Shown: positions 1 through 7,379 of the stretch, one piece after another
How the letters are laid out: the number at the start of each line of letters is the position of its first letter
Position numbering within the stretch: the first letter of the stretch is position 1
NCBI GenBank assembly: GCA_945885645.1
Contig: CAMCYV010000020.1
Coordinates: 1-15,016 of the forward strand
DNA: 15,016 nucleotides
Source of the DNA: Bifidobacterium breve
GTDB taxonomy: Bacteria; Actinomycetota; Actinomycetes; S36-B12
Direction of reading: 5' to 3'
Translations under genes and position numbers: made by a program
Notes under the pieces: model-generated
What the model was told of the DNA's origin: nothing
The model's input: only the letters and a program-made list of their open reading frames with translations
Databases searched by the model: none

Positions 1-963
1 ATAAATGTAACCAACGCAACTGCTGAACTTCCACAAAGTGGAGTCACGTGGGTGGTCACTCTGGAATTTGATTCTGAGGGTGCGTCAGCGTTGTCAGCTG
101 CATCAACTGAGTTGAGTGCTCTTCCTGAGTGTGGCACCGGTGCGCAGCCCTGTAACGCTTTCGCAATTGTCCTTGACGGGGTTGTTGTCTCAGCTCCACG
201 ATTCAATGAACCGATTCTTGGCGGGCAGGCCCAGATTGAAGGTAGCTTTACCGCACAAGAGGCCAGAGATTTGGCGAGTATTCTTAAATTTGGCGCACTT
301 CCCATCACGTTGGATCCTGTTGATGTAACAACAATTTCACCCACGGTGGGTAATGATCAACTGGTTGCGGGATTGATTGCAGGTGGAATCGGACTGCTGC
401 TGGTCATGTTGTACTTGCTGTTCTATTACCGGCTTCTCGGTATCGTGGCTGGACTCTCACTCGTAGTCGCTGGCGGGTTGGTCTATGTCATTTTCGTCGT
501 GCTGAGTAAGACCATCGGCCTCACTTTGACCCTCGCTGGAGTTGCAGGAGCGATCGTTGCAATTGGTATTACAGCAGACTCTTTCATTGTCTACTTCGAA
601 CGTATCCGTGATGAAATCCGAGACGGTAAGTCACTTCGACAAGCGTGCGACACTGGTTGGATCCGGGCTAGGCGAACACTGCTTGCGGCAGACTTCGTCT
701 CCCTCTTGGCCGCAGTTGTTCTCTATCTGCTCTCTGTGGGCAGCGTTCGAGGTTTCGCCTTTGTTTTGGGATTGATCACTGTCATAGATGTCCTTGTCGC
801 ATTCTGGTTTACGCATCCGATCACGGTCCTGCTCGGACGCACAAAATTCATGCAGAATGGATCACGCTGGACGGGTCTGGATCCCAGTCGTCTTGGGGGA
901 GTCAGCGTGTCCGACGCACTCGCGGGTAAATCCCGCCGCAAGCGAAGGGATGCATCAGCATGA
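1..963 (+). CDS. secD: SecD, protein translocase subunit (3' part, 5' end outside window)
   Basis: The reading frame is open from the first base, so this is the C-terminal 320 residues of SecD. SecD works with SecF in the membrane and uses the proton gradient to pull exported proteins through SecYEG. The end of the extracytoplasmic P1 domain is visible, with the conserved run GGQAQIEGSFT and then the ILKFGALP stretch that leads into the membrane domain. Five hydrophobic segments follow, including the family's charged stretch DSFIVYFERIRDEI (from fragment residue 193) and the RTLLAADF segment. The tail is short and basic (KSRRKRRDA). The stop overlaps the secF start as ATGA, which indicates translational coupling. 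An internal GTG at 52 lies within the conserved domain and is not the real start. Family assignment is secure; total length is unknown. Confidence 0.97.
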   Translation: MNVTNATAELPQSGVTWVVTLEFDSEGASALSAASTELSALPECGTGAQPCNAFAIVLDGVVVSAPRFNEPILGGQAQIEGSFTAQEARDLASILKFGALPITLDPVDVTTISPTVGNDQLVAGLIAGGIGLLLVMLYLLFYYRLLGIVAGLSLVVAGGLVYVIFVVLSKTIGLTLTLAGVAGAIVAIGITADSFIVYFERIRDEIRDGKSLRQACDTGWIRARRTLLAADFVSLLAAVVLYLLSVGSVRGFAFVLGLITVIDVLVAFWFTHPITVLLGRTKFMQNGSRWTGLDPSRLGGVSVSDALAGKSRRKRRDASA

Positions 964-2048
964 GCAAGCTCTCAAAGATTGGTCAGCGCCTGTACCAAGG
1001 GGATGTCACGATCAATTTCGTAGGTCGTTGGAAAACGTGGTACATAATTGGTGGGATCCTCTTGCTGATCAGTGTCGGAGCGTTGGTAGGTCGTGGCTTA
1101 AACCTCGGCATTGAGTTCAAAGGTGGCGCCGACTTCTCTCTTCCGGCAGCCACATGCTCTGTTGAAGAAGCTCGAACTGTTGCAGAGACGCAAACGGGTT
1201 CGCAAAGCATCGTGACTGTTAGCGGATCGGGCACTATCCGAGTTCAAACGCAAACACTTACCCCGGCCGAGTCATCCGTGCTTGCGGGCCAACTTGCAGA
1301 CGCGTGCGGAATTGCAAAAGACGACATTAAATACCAGGTTGTTGGACCAACGTGGGGAGCAGAGATTTCCTCCAAGGCCTTACAAGGGCTAGTCGTGTTC
1401 ATCCTCCTTGTTTCACTTTTCCTCACCCTGTATTTTGAGTGGCGAATGGCGGTGAGCGCACTGGTCGCACTAGCCCACGACCTGATCATCACAATTGGAA
1501 TTTATGCCCTGATTGGGCTGGAGGTTACGCCGGCGTCGGTGATTGGACTTCTGACAATTTTGGGTTATTCGCTCTACGACACGGTGGTCGTATTCGACAA
1601 AGTCAAGGAGAACACTCGCGGGCTGACCGGGCAGTCAGTTCTCACTTATAACGAGGCGGCAAACCTTGCGGTGAACCAGACATTGGTGCGGTCCATCAAC
1701 ACGTCGGTAGTAGCGCTTTTGCCGGTTCTCTCGATTATTTTTGTTGGAGCTCTGCTTCTCGGTGCGGGAACATTGCTGGACTTGGCCGTTGTTCTTGCGA
1801 TCGGCATGACCGTTGGTACGTTCTCATCCATCTTTATCGCGACGCCTGTTTTGGCCCAGTTGAAGTCGGCGACCCCAGAAATGAAAGCGCTATCGGCGCG
1901 GGTACACGCTCGACGCGCCCAAATACAGCGCAAGAGTGCTGAGTCCGGGCAGGGCGAGCTCTCAACAGAAGACCTAACGAGTCCTCGAAACTTAGATCCA
2001 GTAGAGCGAATCCAGCCTCGAAAGGTGCCGCGCTCTAAGCGCAAATGA
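960..2048 (+). CDS. secF: SecF, protein translocase subunit
   Basis: This 362-residue integral membrane protein is the partner of SecD in the proton-driven late step of Sec export. Segment TM1 lies at about residues 27-46 and is followed by the SecF signature GIEFKGG (50-56). An extracytoplasmic domain runs to about 135. Five more hydrophobic segments follow, including the hallmark GYSLYD (202-207) leading into TVVVFDKVKENTRG, then NQTLVRSINTS and the final GTLLDLAV to ATPVLAQL segment. From about residue 315 a hydrophilic, strongly basic tail (KVPRSKRK at the end) should lie in the cytoplasm, as in other actinobacterial SecF. The ATG sits in the ATGA overlap with the secD stop, so no separate promoter is expected. 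Length and motifs are normal for the family. Confidence 0.97.
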   Translation: MSKLSKIGQRLYQGDVTINFVGRWKTWYIIGGILLLISVGALVGRGLNLGIEFKGGADFSLPAATCSVEEARTVAETQTGSQSIVTVSGSGTIRVQTQTLTPAESSVLAGQLADACGIAKDDIKYQVVGPTWGAEISSKALQGLVVFILLVSLFLTLYFEWRMAVSALVALAHDLIITIGIYALIGLEVTPASVIGLLTILGYSLYDTVVVFDKVKENTRGLTGQSVLTYNEAANLAVNQTLVRSINTSVVALLPVLSIIFVGALLLGAGTLLDLAVVLAIGMTVGTFSSIFIATPVLAQLKSATPEMKALSARVHARRAQIQRKSAESGQGELSTEDLTSPRNLDPVERIQPRKVPRSKRK

Positions 2049-2065
2049 GTCGTGATTTGGGCACC
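2024..2065. other. Nested inverted repeat across the secF stop codon
   Basis: GGTGCC at 2024-2029 is complementary to GGCACC at 2060-2065. Nested inside, GCGCT (2030-2034) pairs with AGCGC (2038-2042) around a 3-nt loop. The structure spans the last secF codons and the start of the gap before rel. There is no run of T after it, so it is not a canonical intrinsic terminator. It could act as a weak terminator or an mRNA 3'-end stabiliser for secDF, or could be chance. Confidence 0.25.
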
Positions 2066-2087
2066 CGCTTGCGAACGCGCGTAGAAT
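2057..2087 (+). promoter_or_regulatory. Candidate rel promoter
   Basis: TAGAAT at 2082-2087 fits the actinobacterial -10 pattern TANNNT. A weak TTGGGC at 2057-2062 could be a -35 box with a long 19-bp spacer. Transcription would begin near 2094, leaving a leader of about 25 nt before the chosen rel ATG. The 71-bp gap after secF leaves room for an independent rel promoter. No experimental support is available. Confidence 0.35.
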
Positions 2088-2110
2088 AAGGTTGTTGGTC
2101 GCGTTCAGTG

Positions 2111-2115
2111 GGAGG
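2111..2115 (+). promoter_or_regulatory. Ribosome binding site that decides the rel start
   Basis: GGAGG lies 4 nt before the ATG at 2120. An in-frame GTG at 2108 overlaps the flank of this site and would leave no usable ribosome binding site of its own. The ATG, giving a 755-residue protein, is therefore preferred over the GTG, which would give 759 residues. Confidence 0.6.
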
Positions 2116-2119
2116 GCAT

Positions 2120-4387
2120 ATGTCTGAAGACGTAGTAACCCCGACACCGACGCTGTCCGGCTCAGGCATCGGGACAACGGTTGCCGAAAGTGGAATCCGG
2201 TCTCGGCTGTCACGATTTGCCCCGAATCGATCGAGTCCATCAGAAATCGAACCGTTGCTGCGCACGTTGCGCAAGTATCACCCCAAGTCCGACACAAAGG
2301 TTGTCGAGCGGGCCTATGAAATGGCCAAGCACTTACATCGAGATCAAAAGCGGCGCTCGGGTGAGGATTACATCACCCACCCAGTAGCCGTTGCTGAAAT
2401 TCTGGCAGATCTCGGAATGACCTCAGCAACTCTGGCTGCAGCCTTGCTGCACGACACGGTTGAAGACTGTGGTTATTCCCTCGATGCCTTGAGAGAAGAT
2501 TTCGGAGACGAAATTGCACTGTTGGTCGACGGAGTAACGAAACTCGACCAGGTCACTTACGGCGATGCTACCGCAGCCGAGACCGTTCGAAAAATGGTAG
2601 TTGCGATGGCACGTGATATTCGGGTACTCGTCATTAAGTTGACAGATCGATTGCACAATATGCGCACGTTGAGATATCTACCCGACGAAAAGCAAGAAAA
2701 GAAAGCACGGGAAACGCTCGAAATTTATGCGCCGCTTGCGCACAGACTCGGAATGAATGCCATTAAATGGGAGTTGGAGGATCTTGCATTTGGCACGCTT
2801 CATCCGAAGATGTTTGCTGAAATTGACTCATTAGTTGAACAAAGAGCGCCGTCACGCGAACGAAATTTGAATCTCATTATCGATCAACTAAATGAAGACC
2901 TGCGCAACAGCAAAATCAAGGGACAGGTAACTGGGCGACCCAAGCACTATTACTCAATTTACCAAAAGATGATTGTGCGAGGCCGCGATTTCAACGACAT
3001 CTACGACTTGATAGGCGTTCGAATTTTGGTCGACTCGATTCGCGACTGTTACGCAACGTTGGGAACCATCCATGCACATTGGAGTCCGGTGCCAGGTCGT
3101 TTCAAGGACTTCATTGCGATGCCAAAATTCAATATGTATCAATCACTGCACACCACGGTGATCGGTCCTGATGGAAAACCTGTTGAAGTTCAGATCCGCA
3201 CCCACGAAATGCACCGCGCATCCGAATACGGAGTGGCAGCGCATTGGCGCTACAAAGGCGGATCTCAAGTCAAGACCGATGACTTTGCTTGGTTGCGGCA
3301 ACTTGTTGATTGGCAACGTGAAACCGCCGACCCAAGTGAGTTTATGGACTCATTGCGATATGACCTAGGAACCTCGGAAGTTTATATCTTTACACCCAAA
3401 GGTGACGTTTTCTCACTTCCCGTGGCCTCAACTCCGGTGGACTTTGCATACACAGTTCACACTGAAGTTGGACATCGTTGCGTAGGGGCTCGAGTAAACG
3501 GAAAGCTAGTACCACTTGAGTCTGAGCTTAAGAACGGCGATGTAGTTGAGATTTTTACTTCCAAATCTGATGGATCAGGACCAAGCCGCGACTGGTTGAA
3601 CTTTGTAGTTTCTGCGCGTGCAAAAAGCAAAATTAAAGCGTGGTTTTCTAAGGAACGACGCGACGAGGCCGTGGATAACGGCAAAGATCAAATCGTGCGG
3701 GCGGTTCGCAAGCAAGGCCTGCCACTCCAGCGCATGATGACTAATGCGGCGTTGACAAGTATCGCTGCAGGGCTGAATCAAGCAGATGTGACGGCGCTCT
3801 ATGCCTCCGTTGGCGAGGGTCGAATTTCAGCTCAAACGATCGTGGCTCGACTCATTGATGTTGCTGGTGGCGTTGACGGTGCGGCCGATGACACGGCAGA
3901 GGCATTTAGGCCAACATTTGGCACTGCCACAAAGTCACGGAATCATGACGTTGGGGTTTTGGTCAATGGCGCCGACGACGTTTGGGTCAAATTGGCTCGT
4001 TGCTGTACACCGGTTCCGGGTGATTCCATTTTCGGATTTGTCACCCGCGGCTCTGGAGTCTCAGTGCATCGTGGGGACTGTGTGAACGTAGATTCACTCC
4101 AATCCCAGCCCGAGCGACTGGTTGATGTCTCGTGGGCTCCCACTCCAAACAGCATGTTTTTGGTCAACATCGCGGTTGAAGCGCTGGACCGGGCTCGATT
4201 GTTGGCCGATGTAACCAGGGCGCTCTCGGACACGCACGTCAATATCCTCAGCGCATCAGTTTCCACGACTCGAGACCGAATTGCCACCTCTCGCTTTACA
4301 TTCGAGATGGCCGACCCAAAACATCTTGGTTCCGTAATTAAAGCGGTACGAGGAGTCGAAGGGGTATTTGACGCCTACCGAGTGTGA
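2120..4387 (+). CDS. rel: Rel, bifunctional (p)ppGpp synthetase/hydrolase
   Basis: This is the stringent-response enzyme: it makes (p)ppGpp from ATP and GDP/GTP when uncharged tRNA enters the ribosome, and hydrolyses it again. The chosen ATG gives 755 residues. After a low-complexity N-terminus of about 40 residues comes the HD hydrolase domain with HDTVED (H111-D112) and the KLTDRLHNMRTL stretch. The synthetase domain follows, with RFKD at 327-330, PKFNMYQSLHT, and EVQIRT to AAHWRYK. RFKD is the basic form seen in bifunctional Rel, not the acidic form of synthetase-only RelA. A TGS domain (about 420-480), a cysteine-containing domain (CC at 628-629, then HRGDC) and a C-terminal ACT domain (about 680-755) complete the long-RSH layout. 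Both catalytic centres look intact. It lies 71 bp after secF and is convergent with the next gene. Symbols rel, relA and rsh are all used. Confidence 0.97.
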   Translation: MSEDVVTPTPTLSGSGIGTTVAESGIRSRLSRFAPNRSSPSEIEPLLRTLRKYHPKSDTKVVERAYEMAKHLHRDQKRRSGEDYITHPVAVAEILADLGMTSATLAAALLHDTVEDCGYSLDALREDFGDEIALLVDGVTKLDQVTYGDATAAETVRKMVVAMARDIRVLVIKLTDRLHNMRTLRYLPDEKQEKKARETLEIYAPLAHRLGMNAIKWELEDLAFGTLHPKMFAEIDSLVEQRAPSRERNLNLIIDQLNEDLRNSKIKGQVTGRPKHYYSIYQKMIVRGRDFNDIYDLIGVRILVDSIRDCYATLGTIHAHWSPVPGRFKDFIAMPKFNMYQSLHTTVIGPDGKPVEVQIRTHEMHRASEYGVAAHWRYKGGSQVKTDDFAWLRQLVDWQRETADPSEFMDSLRYDLGTSEVYIFTPKGDVFSLPVASTPVDFAYTVHTEVGHRCVGARVNGKLVPLESELKNGDVVEIFTSKSDGSGPSRDWLNFVVSARAKSKIKAWFSKERRDEAVDNGKDQIVRAVRKQGLPLQRMMTNAALTSIAAGLNQADVTALYASVGEGRISAQTIVARLIDVAGGVDGAADDTAEAFRPTFGTATKSRNHDVGVLVNGADDVWVKLARCCTPVPGDSIFGFVTRGSGVSVHRGDCVNVDSLQSQPERLVDVSWAPTPNSMFLVNIAVEALDRARLLADVTRALSDTHVNILSASVSTTRDRIATSRFTFEMADPKHLGSVIKAVRGVEGVFDAYRV

Positions 4388-4398
4388 CGGCGAAGTAT

Positions 4399-5733
4399 CT
4401 AAGAACTGAGATCTGCGGCGGTGCTTTCGACTGCACCAAGCAACGCTCGCAGGCTTTTTATTGATTCCTCAAGCTGTGCGGCAGTTTTTGTGTCTCCCTT
4501 AGCCAATGCTTGCTCGAGTTGACGCTCGTATTTGGACAAACCACCGGCGAATGCATTTGCCGTTTCCTCTGCACGGGCCAATGCCTCAGGATTTGAAGCA
4601 GTCCATTTCGTCTCTTCAACGGCGCGGAACGCATCTTCGACTTTTTTCACGCGGGAATCCAGTTTCGCCCGGTCCTTTTTGGGAAGTTCACCAATCTTTT
4701 CCCAAGCAATCTGCAGATCACGCAATTGGGATTTTTGATTCTTCAAGTTTTTAACATCAACGGGAAGGAGTGCTTCAATCTTGACGGCAAGCTCCTCCTT
4801 GAGCGCTATATTCGGGACTAATTTCTCTTCCTCGGCAGCCTCTCCCGCCTTGAGTTTTTCGTAGAACTCGTCTTGAGCCGCTTTGAATCGCTTCCACAGT
4901 TTGTCTTCGTCCGCACGACTTCCGCGTGGAGCCCTCTTCCAATCCTCCATCAGATCCTTGAACTTCTTGATCCCCGCCTTTGCATCAGTGGTGCCGGCTG
5001 CAGCTTGAGCTCGGGTGATCAGATCGCGCTTGGCGCTCATAGCATCCTTGCGCACCGCGTCGAGTTCATGGAAATGAGCTCGACGTCTTTTGTCGAAAGA
5101 TGTTCGCGCGTTGCTCAGGCGCTTCCAGAGCTCTTGCTCGGAGGAACGATCAACTCTTGGCAGGGTCTTCCATTCTTCTACGATCGCGGTGTAGCGCTCT
5201 GTGGTCAATTTCCACGAACCCGAATCAGACATCTTTTCGGCTTCCTCCACGAGGATGAGTCGGGCCGCGTGGGCACTTTCCTTCTGAGCGGCTTTGCGCG
5301 CGCGTTCACCACTCCTTTTTTCTTCAATCAATACATCAACTTGATCGCACCGCGCTTCAAGGGTTGCTATATCGCCAACAAATGATCGTTTGGATAACGA
5401 ATCCCGCACCCGCTTGACCACTTGGGCGGCTGCATCCGCCGAGGTTTTACCTTCAGTAAGGCGAGTTGAAATCACATCAATTTCGACAACCAAATCGTCG
5501 TATTTGCGGGCATAAAAGGTTAAGCCCTCTTGCGGAGTTCCGGCTGCGTACTGGCCCACAACAACTTCACCCTCGGGTGCGTTGAGATAAACAGTGCCAT
5601 CCTCGCTAACGCGCCCCCACTTCGACGCCTGTGAGATTGCTGGACGCACAGGTTGTTTGAGGGATCCGGGAGTCGGGATCAAGGGGGTTGGAGCTGTGCT
5701 GGTGGAGACAGTCGAAGATGGAGTTTCGGTCAT
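4399..5733 (-). CDS. DUF349-domain protein with three helical repeats
   Basis: This 444-residue protein is predicted to be soluble; I see no signal peptide or membrane segment. The first 35 residues are rich in Pro, Ser and Thr and probably disordered. A small predicted beta-rich part (about 39-75, with GTVYLNAPEGEVVVGQY) follows, then long charged helices. Three DUF349-type repeats are visible at about 173-220, 253-293 and 335-377. Each has the spaced Trp pattern, for example EEWKTLP, EDWKRAPRG and IAWEKIGELP, with LWKRL or LWKRF in the first two. The C-terminus is probably a coiled coil. Proteins of this type commonly neighbour rel in actinobacteria, but I know of no established biochemical function. 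The start has a GAGAGG ribosome binding site 6 nt upstream. It is transcribed leftward, downstream of the cyclophilin, and its stop is 11 bp from the rel stop. Confidence 0.88.
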   Translation of the reverse strand: MTETPSSTVSTSTAPTPLIPTPGSLKQPVRPAISQASKWGRVSEDGTVYLNAPEGEVVVGQYAAGTPQEGLTFYARKYDDLVVEIDVISTRLTEGKTSADAAAQVVKRVRDSLSKRSFVGDIATLEARCDQVDVLIEEKRSGERARKAAQKESAHAARLILVEEAEKMSDSGSWKLTTERYTAIVEEWKTLPRVDRSSEQELWKRLSNARTSFDKRRRAHFHELDAVRKDAMSAKRDLITRAQAAAGTTDAKAGIKKFKDLMEDWKRAPRGSRADEDKLWKRFKAAQDEFYEKLKAGEAAEEEKLVPNIALKEELAVKIEALLPVDVKNLKNQKSQLRDLQIAWEKIGELPKKDRAKLDSRVKKVEDAFRAVEETKWTASNPEALARAEETANAFAGGLSKYERQLEQALAKGDTKTAAQLEESIKSLRALLGAVESTAADLSS

Positions 5734-5783
5734 GGCGGGCCTCTCGCGGGAACCTGGTCGGTCGGCTACAAAGGTTGCAGCAC

Positions 5784-5800
5784 TGTGAATGCGTGTGAAT
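5784..5800. repeat. Tandem heptamer with 10-bp period upstream of the DUF349 gene
   Basis: TGTGAAT occurs at 5784-5790 and again at 5794-5800, exactly one DNA helical turn apart (ATTCACA on the strand of the DUF349 gene). It lies in the 125-bp non-coding stretch between the cyclophilin stop and the DUF349 start. A possible -10 element on the minus strand, TAGTGT at 5809-5814, would place the repeats just downstream of the transcription start, a typical repressor position. No good -35 is seen, and a chance repeat in 125 bp is possible. Confidence 0.3.
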
Positions 5801-5858
5801 CGGACGTAACACTACTTTCCTACATTTTGTCGCTTCTACTGTGGGTTTGCCAGCAATG

Positions 5859-6620
5859 TTAGGAAACTGTTGCACTTTTGATAAACACTGGTTGGGCCGG
5901 AACGCCATCGGTGAGGCCACCTTCGACACCGACCGAGGCCACCTCTTGCACGATGTCGAGGCCACTAGTTACCTTGCCCCAGATGGAGTAGCTACCAGGC
6001 AAGGTGGTGTCTGCATAGACGATGAAGAACTGGGACCCACTTGTTCCAGGTCCGGCGTTAGCCATGGCGATCGTTCCAGCGGGGTAATTGGCTTGACCGG
6101 TGATAGGCAAATTCTCGTCGGGCACCGTGTAACCGGGGCCACCGGTGCCATCGCCGGCAGGATCTCCGCATTGAAGTACATAGATGCCCTCGGTGGTGAG
6201 CCGGTGACAGGACGTGTTGTTGTAGAAACCGACATTTGCTAGAAATGCTTCTGATTCAACGGTTTTTTGGGCCTTGGCATCGAGGGCGATCACGATCTGT
6301 CCACAATTAGTGTCCAAGGTCAGGGTGGTGGGGGTGCTCTTCAGCGGCTCGGGGCCATCGGGGTAGGTGATGTCATTGGCGCGTGGAGTCCCAACTGGTG
6401 CACAATCGAGAGCGACCGCTTCGCTCGCGAGCGAAGCTGGATCCGACTTGGTGGCGTTGAAAACCGCAAAACCAACTCCGGCCACAACTAAGGCAATGAC
6501 AACAACGATCGCGGTTATCCGCTGATTTCGCTTGGCATGCTTGGCTCGTTCGGACCGCTTGGCCTGCTGGCGCTCGTATTTGGCACGCGCTAGGTCGCGT
6601 TCGCGCTTTTGTGTAGACAT
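5859..6620 (-). CDS. ppiB: Membrane-anchored extracytoplasmic cyclophilin (peptidyl-prolyl isomerase)
   Basis: Cyclophilins speed cis-trans isomerisation of prolyl bonds; this one probably helps exported proteins fold outside the membrane. The 253 residues start with a very basic 34-residue segment, then one membrane helix (about 35-54), then a linker and a cyclophilin domain (about 97-253). Catalytic R140 lies in CHRLTT, where classical cyclophilins have FHR. SQFFI (196-200) and W214 of YSIWGKV are present, so the active site looks complete. The domain has cysteines at 106, 138 and 151, and the linker one at 73, which could form disulfides. The gene resembles mycobacterial PpiB in layout and in its place between rel and the MBL-hisS pair. 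A GGAG ribosome binding site precedes the ATG. It diverges from the MBL gene and may be cotranscribed with the DUF349 gene. Confidence 0.92.
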   Translation of the reverse strand: MSTQKRERDLARAKYERQQAKRSERAKHAKRNQRITAIVVVIALVVAGVGFAVFNATKSDPASLASEAVALDCAPVGTPRANDITYPDGPEPLKSTPTTLTLDTNCGQIVIALDAKAQKTVESEAFLANVGFYNNTSCHRLTTEGIYVLQCGDPAGDGTGGPGYTVPDENLPITGQANYPAGTIAMANAGPGTSGSQFFIVYADTTLPGSYSIWGKVTSGLDIVQEVASVGVEGGLTDGVPAQPVFIKSATVS

Positions 6621-6695
6621 CTTGTGCTCTCCAAGGGCTCGTTAGCTTTGTGGTGATAGGTGGGTAAGGATACTCATGGGTAGGCTGACACCCTT
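6621..6695. promoter_or_regulatory. Divergent promoter region between ppiB and the MBL gene
   Basis: The 75 bp separating the two divergent genes must hold both promoters. On the minus strand TATCCT (6667-6672) could be the -10 for the cyclophilin gene and would leave a leader of about 40 nt that carries its GGAG site. On the plus strand TAGGCT (6681-6686) ends 9 nt before the MBL ATG, close enough for a leaderless or nearly leaderless transcript. Neither has a convincing -35 box, which is common in actinobacterial promoters. Confidence 0.4.
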
Positions 6696-7376
6696 ATGTT
6701 GATCAAAGGTTTCCCGGCGGGCTCGTGGGCCACGAATGCCTACGTCGTGGCAGCAGGCGCGGGTGAGCCGGCGATCATCATCGACCCTGGTCAGGACTCG
6801 ATCGATGGAATCAAGGAAATTGTGAGGGAAAACCGCCTTGCACCCGCGGCAGTGATTTTGACTCATGGTCATATTGACCACATTTGGAGTGTCGCGCCGG
6901 TGAGTGCAGACTTTGGTATCCCCGCATTAATTCATGTTGACGATCGGTATCGGCTCGCGGATCCGGCAGGAAGTAGCTTCTCGGCCGCACGGGAACAGTT
7001 GTTAGCAATGACTAAGGGTGAACTGGAGCTAAACGAGCCCGAGGACATTCAAATAATCGAGCACAACCAGTCACTCAATATCGCGGGATTGGCCTGGGAG
7101 TTCATTCATGCACCCGGACATACTGAAGGCTCCATGGTGATCAGAACTGATGAAAGCGGCGACCCGATCGTTTTCAGCGGAGATGTCCTTTTTGCTGGGT
7201 CGATCGGCCGCACAGATTTGCCGGGGGGGAGTCTGGCTGCAATGACTCATTCACTTGAAAATGTTATTTTGCCAATGCCCGATCACACTCGTGTATATCC
7301 CGGCCACGGACCGAATACAACTATCGGCGTGGAGCGGGCGACAAATCCATTCCTTTCCACCGGAAAAGGTTTGTAA
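6696..7376 (+). CDS. Metallo-beta-lactamase-fold hydrolase, glyoxalase-II-like
   Basis: This 226-residue soluble protein belongs to the glyoxalase-II-like branch of the MBL superfamily, whose members hydrolyse thioesters or related substrates at a two-metal site. The full metal-ligand set is visible: HGHIDH at 57-62, H142 in HAPGHTEGS, D163 in FSGDVLF and H204 in YPGHGP. The N-terminus, MLIKGFPAGSWATNAY, matches the usual start of these proteins, and an in-frame stop at 6681 rules out a longer one. The same gene lies between the cyclophilin and hisS in mycobacteria (the Rv2581c position), but its substrate is not established, so glyoxalase II activity should not be assumed. Only a weak GGTAGG lies upstream. 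hisS starts 3 bp after the stop, so the two are probably one transcript. Confidence 0.92.
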   Translation: MLIKGFPAGSWATNAYVVAAGAGEPAIIIDPGQDSIDGIKEIVRENRLAPAAVILTHGHIDHIWSVAPVSADFGIPALIHVDDRYRLADPAGSSFSAAREQLLAMTKGELELNEPEDIQIIEHNQSLNIAGLAWEFIHAPGHTEGSMVIRTDESGDPIVFSGDVLFAGSIGRTDLPGGSLAAMTHSLENVILPMPDHTRVYPGHGPNTTIGVERATNPFLSTGKGL

Positions 7377-7379
7377 TCC

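Noticed and set aside
1646..2044. Open frame of 132 codons on the minus strand opposite secF
   Set aside because: It lies wholly antisense to the conserved membrane domain and tail of SecF, its protein has no recognisable motif, and no ribosome binding site precedes it.
4420..4437. Hairpin GGTGC/GCACC as a possible terminator for rel
   Set aside because: The stem is only 5 bp, the loop is 8 nt, it lies inside the DUF349 coding end, and no T-run follows on either strand.
4873..5385. Open frame of 170 codons on the plus strand opposite the DUF349 gene
   Set aside because: It is antisense to the first two DUF349 repeats, and its product has no family features; the codon bias of the real gene explains the open frame.
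5841..6242. Open frame of 133 codons on the plus strand opposite the cyclophilin
   Set aside because: It is a shadow of the cyclophilin domain, whose catalytic motifs show that the minus strand is the coding one.
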